A DNA stretch of 64,000 nt, from positions 1,240,001 through 1,304,000 of the forward strand of contig NZ_CP025198.1 in NCBI RefSeq assembly GCF_003325455.1, written 5' to 3'. Source of the DNA: Acidipropionibacterium virtanenii (GTDB lineage: Bacteria > Actinomycetota > Actinomycetes > Propionibacteriales > Propionibacteriaceae). Shown here piece by piece: positions 27,112 through 36,571 of this stretch; within the stretch, counting starts at the first letter, position 1, and each line of letters begins with the position of its first letter. A program made the position numbers and the translations under genes. The notes under the pieces are model-generated. The model was not told the origin of the DNA, made no database searches, and saw nothing but the letters and a program-made list of their open reading frames with translations.

Positions 27112-28428
27112 ATGGTGACCGTACTGGCCTGGCTCGACGGCGACACGGACCAGCGCCAGCGGATGGTCGACATGCTCAATGCCACGGGGGAGAGGACCGC
27201 GCTGGACGAGCTCGGGTTCGGGACCATCCGGGACGCCTTCGCCGACGCCTTGTTCCCTGCTACCTCAACTCAGCACACGCGCATCCGCTACTTGCTGTTC
27301 ATCCCTTGGATGTTCCGACACATCGCGGCGGATCCGAGCCGCAGCAGAAAGGCGAAGAAAGACACCCGGGGAGCTCGAGACGTGCTGGCTGGCGTCAACC
27401 AGGAGCTCGTCGGGGCTCTCAAACAGAGGCAGAACGGCGACTCGCGCCCGGCCGCGGAGCGCACCGGAGGCATCATCGGCGCCCAGTCCGGCCGGGCGCT
27501 GCGCATGCTGCCCTCCAGCATCTACTGGTCGACGATGAACACCCTTAGGATTCACGACGGCGCGGAGACATCCCCGATCCGTCTTCTCCATCGCGTCATC
27601 GACACCCGCGCCGCATCGAGACGCCGGCGGTCCTCCGACGAGACCGACGAGACAGACCGCCTGTCCGACGGGCTGACCTGGACGCTGCCCCCGGCTCCCG
27701 ACAGCTTTCTCCAGGACGATGCGGCTCTGACCTTCGAGCTGAATCGCGACGAGGCAGAATTCCTCGCCGGCCGCTTCCAGAGCGTCGAACCCGTCCAGGA
27801 TCGGCCGGTGCTCGCCCGGTCGATGATGTGCTGGCTGATCCGCGACAATGGCTGCGAGACCTCTGGAGCGCGATACCCCTGGAACCGGGATCTCCTCGAC
27901 GCCGTCCCCGACGACATCCGCCGTGTCCTGATTCACGCCCGCGACTTCAACCTGCTGACCCGCGGGGCCGCAGCCCAGTACAACGTCCAACTCGCCGAGG
28001 CCCTCGCAGACCAGACCGGTCCGGTGAGCGAGAGCGCCCGAGACGTATTGGACCAGTGGCTGGCAGAGGCCTCGGAGCCCGGAGCACTGTGGCGCCGCGA
28101 CGCCGGGCATGAGGACTTCGAGGACTTCCGACGCCTCGTGCTGAGCCTCAACCCTCGAATTCCCCGGACCACAGTGACATTCGTCGAGGACTGGCTGGAC
28201 GGGATCCGCGACGCGCTCACTTCGCACCGCAGCACCAACATCCCGGCCACTCGGGCCCTCATCTCCGCGCGCGAGGCCGCGCTCAAGGGCCGCCGCGCCC
28301 GCCTCACCCACGCTTCCGCGCGCGAGGCTCGCAGCGGACTGATGAGCACAGATTACGACTTCCGCTGGTTGGTCGCCCGCCGACATCTGGACGACATCCA
28401 TGCGGGTCTGGAGCCGGCCGATGCCTGA
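27112..28428 (+). CDS. DUF6361 family protein, first gene of a putative defence operon
   Basis: 438 residues, soluble, no membrane segments. TQHTRIRYLLFIPWMFRHIAADP followed by GIIGAQSGRALRMLPSSIYWSTMNTLRI is the pattern I associate with DUF6361. Function is unknown. The gene overlaps the next by 8 bp (ATGCCTGA), and the third gene overlaps the second, so all three products are likely made together. Association with a phospholipase D-like protein and a large helicase points to anti-phage defence or DNA metabolism; this is inference from context. Confidence 0.7.
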   Translation: MVTVLAWLDGDTDQRQRMVDMLNATGERTALDELGFGTIRDAFADALFPATSTQHTRIRYLLFIPWMFRHIAADPSRSRKAKKDTRGARDVLAGVNQELVGALKQRQNGDSRPAAERTGGIIGAQSGRALRMLPSSIYWSTMNTLRIHDGAETSPIRLLHRVIDTRAASRRRRSSDETDETDRLSDGLTWTLPPAPDSFLQDDAALTFELNRDEAEFLAGRFQSVEPVQDRPVLARSMMCWLIRDNGCETSGARYPWNRDLLDAVPDDIRRVLIHARDFNLLTRGAAAQYNVQLAEALADQTGPVSESARDVLDQWLAEASEPGALWRRDAGHEDFEDFRRLVLSLNPRIPRTTVTFVEDWLDGIRDALTSHRSTNIPATRALISAREAALKGRRARLTHASAREARSGLMSTDYDFRWLVARRHLDDIHAGLEPADA

Positions 28429-30334
28429 ACGCGAGGACATCCTCAACCCTTCGAGTCGCCTGCTCCTGTCCGACGCGTTGCGTCCACCGACCGGCTACGA
28501 CCTGGACATCGGCGTCGGGACGACGTACTCCCTCAACCTTGATGCTCTCCTGCTCATCCCATTCATCCTGTCCTCGAGCCCGGCCGGCGACGACGCCGAC
28601 GCGCACCCGACCCGGATGCTGGCCTCGCTGCGTCGGTACGCCGACCGGCTCACGGTCTTCGCCCAGGCGGGCAACATCCATGCGCCGAGCACGTACCGGG
28701 CCTTCCACACCTTTCTTGAGGACGCCGTCGTCCAGGTCACCGCGCCCTGCGAGGGCCGCATCTTCCACCCCAAGATCTGGGCGCTGCGATTCATCGCTCC
28801 CGGATGCGAGCCCCGGCACCGGTTGGTGTGCTCCTCGCGCAACATCACCACTGAGACGATGTGGGACGCCATCCTCAGCTGCGACGAGTCGGTATCGGAC
28901 CCCGACGGCCAAGGCCCGGGTGTTCTCGACGCGGCCCCGCTCGTGGACTTCCTGCGCGCCCTCCTCACTTTTCCCGGTTCTGGAGCTCTGGCCTCAGGGC
29001 ACCGGCGCCAGGTGGGGAGCCTCATAGCGTCGCTGTCGGCGATCGGCGGCTTCGAGGTCCCCGAGCCGTTCAAGGGAGGCCGTCTGGTTCCCCTCGGTCT
29101 ACCCGGTGCGGACCTGGACGCTCAGTGGCCGATCCCCAAGGGGGAGCGGTCCTGGGGCGTCGTCTCCCCGTTCCTGGACCCCGGAACGCTGCGACGTCTT
29201 CCGCGATCCGGCGATACCCACATCCTGATCTCCCGTCCCGACACCCTCGACCGCCTGGCCGGGGAGATCGACGGGCTGCATCGCAGACCCGAGCTCAAGG
29301 TGATGAGCAGCTGGACACAGCCCGTCTCTGAGGAGAACTCGGCGGTCGAGTCCCGCGAAGGTCTGCACGCCAAGGTGCTGGCGTGGTGGGAGTCATACCG
29401 TGGCCACGTCCTCCTCGGCTCGGCGAACTGCACCTCGGCCGCCTTCGGCGGCAACATCGAGTTCGGCGTCGAACTGTGGGCCGGCCTGCGCAAGAGACAC
29501 GGATGGATTTCCGGCGTTCTGGGCGAGGCCTCCGGCCTGGCCGACGTCCTGGAGGACTACCGTCCCGCGACCAGCGACGCCGAGGATGAGGAGGCCGAGC
29601 AGCGGGCCCTGGACCGCGAGATCGAACTGGCCATGGCCCGTGTCGCCCTGGCGTGCCCGAGACTGCGCGTCAGTGCGGTCGCCGGCGCGCCGGAACCCGC
29701 GTTCCGGATGGTTCTGGACGTGCCCTCCGCAACCCTGTCCGGGCTCAACCGGCCGGGCTGGACGTCGACGGTGCGCCCACTCAGCGTTCCTGAGACGTGG
29801 GCCGTGCAGGTGCCAACCAATGCCGAGGCGGCCTGGACTCTCACCGAGCACACCCGCGTCACACCCTGGCTGGTGGTCGAGGTCGACGCCGTATCAGGCG
29901 ACGCGACCTCCCATCTCACCCGTGTCATCAAGGCCGATCTGGATCTGGATTCCGATCTTTCCGCCGACCGGGAGGAGTTCGTGATGCGCGAGCTTCTCTC
30001 CGACCCGGGCCGGATCCTGGCGTACCTGGTCATGCTCATCGCCGGAGGTGAGGCGGTCCTGCCCGAGGCGGGAGAGCCCCTCATCAGTGCGCATGCCGGT
30101 GAGGCATCGGTGGCAGCCTCTGCTGCGCCGATGCCGGAGATGCTGGAGGCCCTGGTTCATCTGGCGTATTCCGATCGGGCGCAGCTGGCCCGCGTGGGAC
30201 GCGATATCGACGTGCTGCTGGCGGAGACTCCGGAGGCCCCCGAGCTACAGGAACTGCGCGATGTGTGGGGAGCGTTCGCCCCGCTCGCGATGTCGGAGGA
30301 CCACGAGGGGGAGGATCGGCATGGACGATTCTGA
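28421..30334 (+). CDS. Phospholipase D-like nuclease-type protein
   Basis: 637 residues with two HKD-type half sites: FHPKIWALRF near residue 115 followed by LVCSSRNIT, and LHAKVLAWW near residue 315 followed by LLGSANCTSAAFGG. The HxK...N spacing is that of phospholipase D-superfamily nucleases such as those in DISARM (DrmC) and other helicase-linked defence sets. No signal peptide is seen. Beyond about residue 400 the protein becomes a beta-rich, acidic region of unknown role. Start ATG 28421 is coupled to the DUF6361 stop. Confidence 0.8.
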   Translation: MPEREDILNPSSRLLLSDALRPPTGYDLDIGVGTTYSLNLDALLLIPFILSSSPAGDDADAHPTRMLASLRRYADRLTVFAQAGNIHAPSTYRAFHTFLEDAVVQVTAPCEGRIFHPKIWALRFIAPGCEPRHRLVCSSRNITTETMWDAILSCDESVSDPDGQGPGVLDAAPLVDFLRALLTFPGSGALASGHRRQVGSLIASLSAIGGFEVPEPFKGGRLVPLGLPGADLDAQWPIPKGERSWGVVSPFLDPGTLRRLPRSGDTHILISRPDTLDRLAGEIDGLHRRPELKVMSSWTQPVSEENSAVESREGLHAKVLAWWESYRGHVLLGSANCTSAAFGGNIEFGVELWAGLRKRHGWISGVLGEASGLADVLEDYRPATSDAEDEEAEQRALDREIELAMARVALACPRLRVSAVAGAPEPAFRMVLDVPSATLSGLNRPGWTSTVRPLSVPETWAVQVPTNAEAAWTLTEHTRVTPWLVVEVDAVSGDATSHLTRVIKADLDLDSDLSADREEFVMRELLSDPGRILAYLVMLIAGGEAVLPEAGEPLISAHAGEASVAASAAPMPEMLEALVHLAYSDRAQLARVGRDIDVLLAETPEAPELQELRDVWGAFAPLAMSEDHEGEDRHGRF

Positions 30335-33300
30335 ATGGCAGTTCGACGTCGAGTCCGAACTCGCGCCCCTCAAGGATTTTCAACGCAGCACCGTCGACAA
30401 CGCCTTCAACCGGCTGTACGACGACGCCGACCCGGTCGACTCTTTCCTGGTCGCTGACGAGGTGGGGCTGGGCAAGACCCTGGTGGCCCGCGGCGTCATC
30501 GCCCGTACCGCCGACCACATTCTGCGAGCCGAGGGCCGCTCCCAGGCTCGCATCCTCTACGTCTGCTCGAATGTCCAGATCGCCCGGCAGAACCTGCCCA
30601 AACTCATGATGGGCCCGGGAGCCGCCCGCGCCGAACAGTCGGCGACGCGCCTCACCCTGATGCCGGCCGCCCCATCCTCGCAGCGCCTCACCTTCACCGC
30701 CTTCACGCCGGGCACCTCCATCAGCTTCGGCGATCAGCTGGGGCAGGCCGGCGAACGAGTCCGCCTCTATCTGCTCCTGAGATCCGCCGGTGTCATCGAT
30801 GAGGGCCTAGCGGGGGCGCGCGAGGCCTGGATCGACCTGTTGCGCGGATGGTCCGGTTTCGAGAGCTTCTCGGAAGAGGTCGGCCGGTCGGCGGAGAGCC
30901 GGCGGTGGGTCGGTGCGGATGAGCGGCGTCTTGCCGAGGCTCTGCGCCGCGATCTGGATCAGGGCATCGAGCCCGGGGGAGGCGCCGGATCCACGGCTCC
31001 CCTGACCACGTCGCGCCTCATCGGGATCGCCCGGGAGTTCCGGGACGCGCACCGCGAGGTTCCCCCGGATCTGGCGGCCCGGCGCACTGAGGCGGTCGTG
31101 GCTCTGCGACGTCGGCTGGCATGGCTCGTCGCGGCGTCATTCCGCCCGGACCTGGTGGTCCTCGACGAGTTCCAGCGGTTCAAGGACCTCCTGCCCGACC
31201 CTGCCGCGGATGCCGCGGACCGGGCCGAAGCCGAGTTCAGCAGGCGGTTGATGGCGATGATGCTCGGACGGCAGGGTGGAGGCGATCGCCGGTCGCGGAT
31301 GCTGCTGCTGTCGGCCACGCCCTACCGGATGTACTCCCAGGGCCGCGATGCGCAGGGGGACGATCACTACGACGACTTCATCGCCACCGTCCGCGCCTTG
31401 GCCGATGCGCGGGAGGGGACGCCGCCCCAGCACCCTCATGCCGACTCGGTGAAGAAGGGCCTGGCAGATATCCGCCGTGCCATGCGGTCCCGCGACCTGG
31501 AGCGTGCCAGACAGGCGCGCGACCGGGTCCAGGACGAGCTGCGGCGGATCATGTCTCGCACCGAGAGGCTGGCCGCGACCCCCGACCGCGACGGGATGCT
31601 CACAACCGTGGACACCCCGGCCGGGCCTCTCACGACCGAGGACGTCAAGGATTACATCTCGCTGCGGACCCTCGCCCGCTCGGTCGGGTCCTACGATCCC
31701 CTGGAGCTGTGGCGCTCGGCTCCCCACACGCTGGCGATGATGGACGACCGGACTCGCTACGACCTGGACCAGCGCCTCCATCGCCTGCTGAAACCTGATG
31801 AGCGTGGCGAGGTGGACCGCCACGCGACCCGTGAGGTGGCCGGAGCGCTGGAGCGGGCAGGGCACTGGGTCGGTGCTCCATCCTTCGACGACACGGCCGA
31901 CTCCTCGGACGAGGACGGGTTCGACGAGTCGCCACTGGACATGGACTCGCTCACCGGCCTGTCCCGGATGCGGCTGGATGCCGGCAATCCGAAGATGCGC
32001 ACCCTGATGCGAGATCTGTGGGGTGATGGCCGCGGGTCCGACGGCGTCCCCGAGTCGTGGAGGATGATCTGGGTGCCTCCGTCGATGCCGCGTCACCGGT
32101 TGTCCGGGCCCTATCGGGGCGCGGAGCGCTTCTCAAAGCGTCTTGTGTTCTCCCGGTGGGCGGTGGCGCCGAAATCGATCTCGATCCTGGTGAGCAACCG
32201 CTCCCAGTCGCTGGCCCGCGACGCGGCGCGCAGTCTCCTGGGCGAAGGGTGGCAGCCGCTGAAGTACCCGCTGCGTCCGGGTCTCCGGAAGGAGTCCGGG
32301 TCGCTGTCGAAGGTGTGGACGTGGGGGATGGCATATCCCTCCTGGGCTCTGGCCCGGCTCGGCGACGTCACCGAGTACACGCGGCGGACCGGACAGAACC
32401 TTCCGGTCGATCCGGACGAGCAGCGGCGGGATGTGGCCGAGTGCCTCCGCTCTCGACTCGTCGAACTTCAGAAGCGTTACGGCGACGGTCACGGCACGGT
32501 CGACGCCCGGTGGTACGGCGTCGCAGGTGTCCTGCTCGACCGTCAGGCCGCCGCGGCGACGGGCACCGCATGGGTGGGGCCCGCACAGCTCGGTCTGGTC
32601 GGCAGCCTGCCGGGGAGTTCGAAAGGGATCCAGGCCCACCTTGAGGCCCTCGACGACACCGAGGGGCTCGGCGCTCAGCCCGACGATCTCGCCGACCGGC
32701 TCGCCGAGCAGGCGCTCGCCGCGCCGGGAGTGTGCGCCCTGAGAGCGCTCGCCGGGGTCGAGTCCGGGGAGTCGAGGGGTAGATGGGCGCAGGCGCTGCA
32801 GACGAAGGCGGTTCGAAGCGGTGCGTTCCGTATCGGCTGGGCGATGCTTCGGCTCTTCGATCGTCCCGAGATCCAGGCCGCCGTCTGGGCAGGCTTCCAG
32901 GTGGACCACGGCGGCCGGCATGCCGAGGAAGATCCGGAGTCCAGGTCGCAGGCGTACCTGGGAGCAGTGCTGGACCAGTGCCAGGCCGGGGATCTGGATG
33001 CCGTCCTGCCCGAGTATCTTCACCAGATCGGCGAGTCCGTCGGAATGCTCGATGCTGGACGCGAGGTAGACACGGTGATCAGGGTCGTCGACGAGGTCGT
33101 CGCGGCGCTTTCCATCAAGACAGCCAATCAGCAGCTCCGGCCATTGACCTTCCAGGACGGCGGCGTCATGGAGGCCGAGCCCGAGAAGATGCCGTGCCGC
33201 TTCGCCCTGAGATACGGCGACGTGGCGGCCACCGACCAGGCGGAGAACCGCTCCGAGGTGGTGCGAACGGCCTTCAACTCGCCGTTCTGGCCGTTCGTGC

Positions 33301-33935
33301 TGGCGACGACCTCCGCCGGCCAGGAGGGCATCGACTTCCACCGGTACTGCCGCTGCGTCGTCCACTGGAATCTTCCCAGCAATCCCGTCGACCTGGAGCA
33401 GCGCGAGGGCCGGGTCCATCGGTACAAGTGTCTGGCGGTACGACAGAATGTCGCGCTCACCTGGGGCCCCGACACCAGGGTCTGGCGATCCCAGGACCCG
33501 TGGGAGACCGTGTTCAGGGTTGCCGAGGAGGATATCGCCGCATCAGGAAGGGACGATGAGATGCAACCGCTCTGGGTGTGGTCGCCGGATGCGTCCGATG
33601 CGGTCCGGATCGAACGACGCGTCCTGCCACTCCCGTTCAGCCGGGAGCAGGGGCAGTACCGTCGACTGGTCCGCATGCTCGGGAGTTATCGCATGGCCTT
33701 CGGCCAGCCACGGCAGGAGGAGCTGCTTGCGGTTCTTGGCCCGGATGCCGGCGACGACGTCGATCTGACACGGGCTGCGATGATCGACCTGACACCACAC
33801 GGCCGACAGCTTTCCTGCGGTCACAGGCCGGCAGCCGTCACATGCAGCGCGGTCACCTCGCCCCTCACAGTGCGGACGCGGACCGTCCGCGGACAGGACG
33901 TCTACGGGGTGCGGGCCGCAAGGCCTGTGAGGTAG
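30321..33935 (+). CDS. Large SF2/SNF2-like helicase of the putative defence operon
   Basis: 1204 residues from ATG 30321, preceded by GGGGGAGG and overlapping the phospholipase D-like gene by 14 bp. Motifs: Walker A ADEVGLGKT near 45-53, VVLDEFQRF near 279-287, LLLSATPYRMY near 328, and C-terminal motifs ATTSAGQEGIDFHRY and LEQREGRVHRYK near residue 1025. It is an ATP-dependent nucleic acid translocase. A long insert between the two helicase lobes makes it bigger than most SNF2 proteins. The 3' end overlaps the convergent TetR gene by 34 bp. Likely partner of the nuclease-like protein upstream. Confidence 0.85.
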   Translation: MDDSEWQFDVESELAPLKDFQRSTVDNAFNRLYDDADPVDSFLVADEVGLGKTLVARGVIARTADHILRAEGRSQARILYVCSNVQIARQNLPKLMMGPGAARAEQSATRLTLMPAAPSSQRLTFTAFTPGTSISFGDQLGQAGERVRLYLLLRSAGVIDEGLAGAREAWIDLLRGWSGFESFSEEVGRSAESRRWVGADERRLAEALRRDLDQGIEPGGGAGSTAPLTTSRLIGIAREFRDAHREVPPDLAARRTEAVVALRRRLAWLVAASFRPDLVVLDEFQRFKDLLPDPAADAADRAEAEFSRRLMAMMLGRQGGGDRRSRMLLLSATPYRMYSQGRDAQGDDHYDDFIATVRALADAREGTPPQHPHADSVKKGLADIRRAMRSRDLERARQARDRVQDELRRIMSRTERLAATPDRDGMLTTVDTPAGPLTTEDVKDYISLRTLARSVGSYDPLELWRSAPHTLAMMDDRTRYDLDQRLHRLLKPDERGEVDRHATREVAGALERAGHWVGAPSFDDTADSSDEDGFDESPLDMDSLTGLSRMRLDAGNPKMRTLMRDLWGDGRGSDGVPESWRMIWVPPSMPRHRLSGPYRGAERFSKRLVFSRWAVAPKSISILVSNRSQSLARDAARSLLGEGWQPLKYPLRPGLRKESGSLSKVWTWGMAYPSWALARLGDVTEYTRRTGQNLPVDPDEQRRDVAECLRSRLVELQKRYGDGHGTVDARWYGVAGVLLDRQAAAATGTAWVGPAQLGLVGSLPGSSKGIQAHLEALDDTEGLGAQPDDLADRLAEQALAAPGVCALRALAGVESGESRGRWAQALQTKAVRSGAFRIGWAMLRLFDRPEIQAAVWAGFQVDHGGRHAEEDPESRSQAYLGAVLDQCQAGDLDAVLPEYLHQIGESVGMLDAGREVDTVIRVVDEVVAALSIKTANQQLRPLTFQDGGVMEAEPEKMPCRFALRYGDVAATDQAENRSEVVRTAFNSPFWPFVLATTSAGQEGIDFHRYCRCVVHWNLPSNPVDLEQREGRVHRYKCLAVRQNVALTWGPDTRVWRSQDPWETVFRVAEEDIAASGRDDEMQPLWVWSPDASDAVRIERRVLPLPFSREQGQYRRLVRMLGSYRMAFGQPRQEELLAVLGPDAGDDVDLTRAAMIDLTPHGRQLSCGHRPAAVTCSAVTSPLTVRTRTVRGQDVYGVRAARPVR

Positions 33936-34465
33936 GCGGCGATGATGTCCTCCTCGTCGATGGGCGCGGCTCGGACGATCCGCTGCATGAGCAGCGCGTC
34001 GACGAGACCCGCCAGGTCCTGGGCGTGAACGTCGGGATCGTCGACGTTCAATTTCCGGAGCATCGAGGTCGCCGTCCGGGCGAACTTTTCGCGCATCCGT
34101 GGCCGGGTGGCGAGGGAGGCGCGGAGTTCGGGGTCGGCGTGGCACTCCAGGAGGAGGATGAGCCTGGCCCGGTGGTCGTCGGCCCGCCGCATGGTGTCAT
34201 CGAGGCCCGCCACGACCAGCCGTGCCGCGGTCCGCGGCGTGAGGTCCCCGGGGACGTCGTGCGCGGCCAGGTCATCGCCGGTGCGCGTGGCGAGACGGTC
34301 GACGACGAGGACGATGAGGTCGCGTCGCGTGCGGGCGTAGTACGAGGTCGATCCCTCGGCCAGGCCGAGGTCCCGGTCGACGTTCAGATGCGTGAGGGCG
34401 CGGGCCCCTCGTGCGGCGAGGATTCGGATGCCTGCCTCGGCGATCCGGGTCCGACGATCGGTCAC
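33902..34465 (-). CDS. TetR-family transcriptional repressor
   Basis: 187 residues. The N-terminal helix-turn-helix reads RTRIAEAGIRILAARGARALTHLNVDRDLGLAEGSTSYYARTRRDLI, a standard TetR DNA-binding domain. The C-terminal half is helical and would hold the ligand pocket. It faces away from a decayed gene, and the 86-bp gap holds two identical-arm palindromes that are almost surely its operators. Its former regulon partner at 34561 is broken, so the regulator may now control only itself. Confidence 0.88.
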   Translation of the reverse strand: MTDRRTRIAEAGIRILAARGARALTHLNVDRDLGLAEGSTSYYARTRRDLIVLVVDRLATRTGDDLAAHDVPGDLTPRTAARLVVAGLDDTMRRADDHRARLILLLECHADPELRASLATRPRMREKFARTATSMLRKLNVDDPDVHAQDLAGLVDALLMQRIVRAAPIDEEDIIAAYLTGLAARTP

Positions 34466-34502
34466 TGGTGCGCCTCTTCTTCCCGTTGTCTGTCTCTCGA
34501 TC

Positions 34503-34518
34503 CTCTATGAGTATAGAG
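34503..34518. promoter_or_regulatory. TetR operator 1
   Basis: Perfect palindrome CTCTAT-GAGT-ATAGAG between the TetR start and the divergent decayed gene. It has the same arms as the site at 34529-34544. Confidence 0.75.
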
Positions 34519-34528
34519 TTGCAGGAGT

Positions 34529-34544
34529 CTCTATGGGCATAGAG
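34529..34544. promoter_or_regulatory. TetR operator 2
   Basis: Perfect palindrome CTCTAT-GGGC-ATAGAG, centred 26 bp from operator 1. The spacing suggests two TetR dimers on nearly the same helix face. Confidence 0.75.
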
Positions 34545-34560
34545 GAATGGGGTGTGCCGG

Positions 34561-35064
34561 ATGATCGTCTGGTTCGATGAGATCAGGGCAGCTGACACGG
34601 AGCTGGTGGGCGGCAAGGCCGCGAACCTGGGCGAGTGCGCGCGGAGCGGGCTGCCGGTGCTGCCGGGGTTCTGCCTGAGCACCGAGGCGTACAGGGAGGC
34701 GACCGCAGCCATCGCGGAGGAGCTGGTCGCCGACGTCACCCGGGAGGATCCCGCGTCGGCGCGACAACGGATTCTGAACCTGGCTCTCCCGGCATCCGTG
34801 GAGGCGGCGATCCGCGACGCCTGTGCCCGGCTGGGCGGCGGGCCGATGGCGGTGCGGTCGTCGGCGACGGCGGAGGACCTGGCCGGGGCGAGTTTCGCCG
34901 GCCAGCAGGACACCTACCTCGGGATGAGGGGGGCGACGCCGTCCTGGACGCAGGGCGCCGCGCCCGAGGCCGGGGCCCGGTACGCCTTCGCCCTCATGCT
35001 CGCCACAGCAGTTCTCGCATCGGCGGCCACAGCGCTCCTGAACAGGCGGCGTCATCCCTGCTGA
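34561..35064 (+). pseudogene. Truncated PEP-synthase/rifampin phosphotransferase-like N-domain fused to membrane-protein tail
   Basis: The first 120 codons are a PPDK N-terminal (ATP-grasp) domain: ELVGGKAANLGECARSGLPVLPGF, then PMAVRSSATAEDLAGASFAGQQDTYLGMRG. At nt 34930 the frame slips: a run of G is one base short of the family reading, RGGDAVLDA. The frame then runs into RYAFALMLATAVLASAATALL, which looks like the last helix of an MFS transporter. A deletion has joined remains of two genes. Enzymes of this family phosphorylate pyruvate or rifamycins; this copy cannot be active. Confidence 0.75.
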
Positions 35065-35170
35065 CCGCGATGACGTGCCCGCCGACGACGGGACACCTCG
35101 GCGCCGCCCCACCGGAGCGCCTGACAGTGGATGCCGTCGGCCGCGGTTCGGCCGCTGATACTTTGTCCCC

Positions 35171-35758
35171 GTGTGTGCGATCGTGACCGGGCCTGACGGG
35201 CGCTCCCGCTGCGCGTGGGTCGGGGACGACCCGGTGTACCGCCGCTACCACGACGAGGAGTGGGGCGTGCCACTGCACGGCGATCGCGCGCTGTTCGAGA
35301 AGATGGCGCTGGAGGGGTTCCAGGCCGGCCTGTCGTGGATCACGATCCTTCGCAAGCGCCCGCGGTTCCGCGAGGTGTTCGAGGGCTTCGACCCGGTGCG
35401 GGTCGCCGGCTTCGGTGAGCAGGACGTGGAGCGGCTGATGGCCGACGCCGGCATCATCCGCAACCGCGCGAAGATCGACGCCACCATCTCCAATGCGGCG
35501 CTGGTGCGCGAGATGGCCGACGGCGAGTTCGACGATCTGATGTGGTCGTTCGCGCCGACCTACCCCGCGACCAGGGACCCCCGCCCCGACTCGATGGCCC
35601 AGGTGCCGGCCGTCACACCGGAGTCGACGGCGTTGAGCACGGCGCTGCGCAGACGCGGGTTCCGTTTCGTCGGCCCGACGACGATGTACGCGCTGATGCA
35701 GTCGGCGGGCATGGTCGACGATCACCTGGCCGGCTGCTGGCGGGCGTCAGCCGGCTGA
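35171..35758 (+). CDS. tag: DNA-3-methyladenine glycosylase I
   Basis: 195 residues from GTG 35171. It matches Tag throughout: RCAWVGDDPVYRRYHDEEWGVP, LFEKMALEGFQAGLSWITIL, DAGIIRNRAKIDATI, GFRFVGPTTMYALMQSAGMVDDH. The zinc ligands Cys and His near the N-terminus and His/Cys in DDHLAGCW are all present. Tag excises 3-methyladenine from alkylated DNA, the first step of base excision repair in the cytoplasm. It stands alone between a pseudogene and a membrane-protein gene. Confidence 0.93.
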   Translation: MCAIVTGPDGRSRCAWVGDDPVYRRYHDEEWGVPLHGDRALFEKMALEGFQAGLSWITILRKRPRFREVFEGFDPVRVAGFGEQDVERLMADAGIIRNRAKIDATISNAALVREMADGEFDDLMWSFAPTYPATRDPRPDSMAQVPAVTPESTALSTALRRRGFRFVGPTTMYALMQSAGMVDDHLAGCWRASAG

Positions 35759-35806
35759 TACCGGTCTGTGTGCGAGTACTGACAACATGCGATTCAGGAT
35801 CGGGAC

Positions 35807-36571
35807 TCAGATCAACCACGTGACAGCGAAACCGACGATCCCGATCACGATCCCCAGATACGCACGGGCGATGTGGGTGGACTTGTAGAGGCCCTGATTG
35901 GACTTGTAGACGGGCAGCATTGCCGCGGCGGCGAGCACCACTGCGACCATGACGATCCGCACCAGCCACATGATTCCGATCGAGGACGGCAGGAATGGCC
36001 AACCGAACCATCCCGTTCCCAAGGCGTTCAGGACCAGGAGAAGCAGGATGAGGAACGCCAGCGCTCCCATCCAGTGTTTTGATCTCACGCAGTAGATGAC
36101 CATTGCGACAAAGAGCATCGCGAAGACAGAGCCGAAAATGCTCACGCAGGATAATTTCCTGTCCACGGGGAGAATCAGACCGCTGAGGCACTGGGCCGCG
36201 ATCACTACGTTCATCCACAGGAAGACGTGGTTGTACAGGCGTGTAGCTCGGTATGTCGATCCTGCCGGACGGCTGCCTTGCCCCTGCGGGGCCCGAGGCC
36301 CGTTCACCGGCTTCCTCGTGCGCACAAGAGAGATTCCCGCGACCACACCGGCGACAGTACCCAACAGCCAGAACTGAAGAGCCTGATCCCATCGTTCCTT
36401 GAACATGAGTGAGGTACCGGCGATCAGTCCACCGAAAAACGACAGGATGACGATCCACGATATCCATCCTTTGAGCCCGCCGCCACGTTCTCCGGTGTCG
36501 GTGGCCGATCCGGTCGGGGCGTCGATCGGTTGATTGGTATCCATTGTCTGTGACCCGGTCTCCTCGAACAT
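35807..36571 (-). CDS. Multi-pass membrane protein of unknown function
   Basis: 254 residues with an acidic Thr/Gly-rich N-terminus and about seven hydrophobic segments (WISWIVILSFFGGLIAG, FWLLGTVAGVVAGISLV, FLWMNVVIAAQCLSGLIL, IFGSVFAMLFVAMVIYC, ALAFLILLLLVLNAL, WLVRIVMVAVVLAAAAML, AYLGIVIGIVGFAVTWLI). I do not recognise a family. Base composition is a little lower in GC than its neighbours. Starts at 36571 and 36544 are both possible. It is divergent from the exopolysaccharide genes, separated by about 510 bp. Confidence 0.65.
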   Translation of the reverse strand: MFEETGSQTMDTNQPIDAPTGSATDTGERGGGLKGWISWIVILSFFGGLIAGTSLMFKERWDQALQFWLLGTVAGVVAGISLVRTRKPVNGPRAPQGQGSRPAGSTYRATRLYNHVFLWMNVVIAAQCLSGLILPVDRKLSCVSIFGSVFAMLFVAMVIYCVRSKHWMGALAFLILLLLVLNALGTGWFGWPFLPSSIGIMWLVRIVMVAVVLAAAAMLPVYKSNQGLYKSTHIARAYLGIVIGIVGFAVTWLI

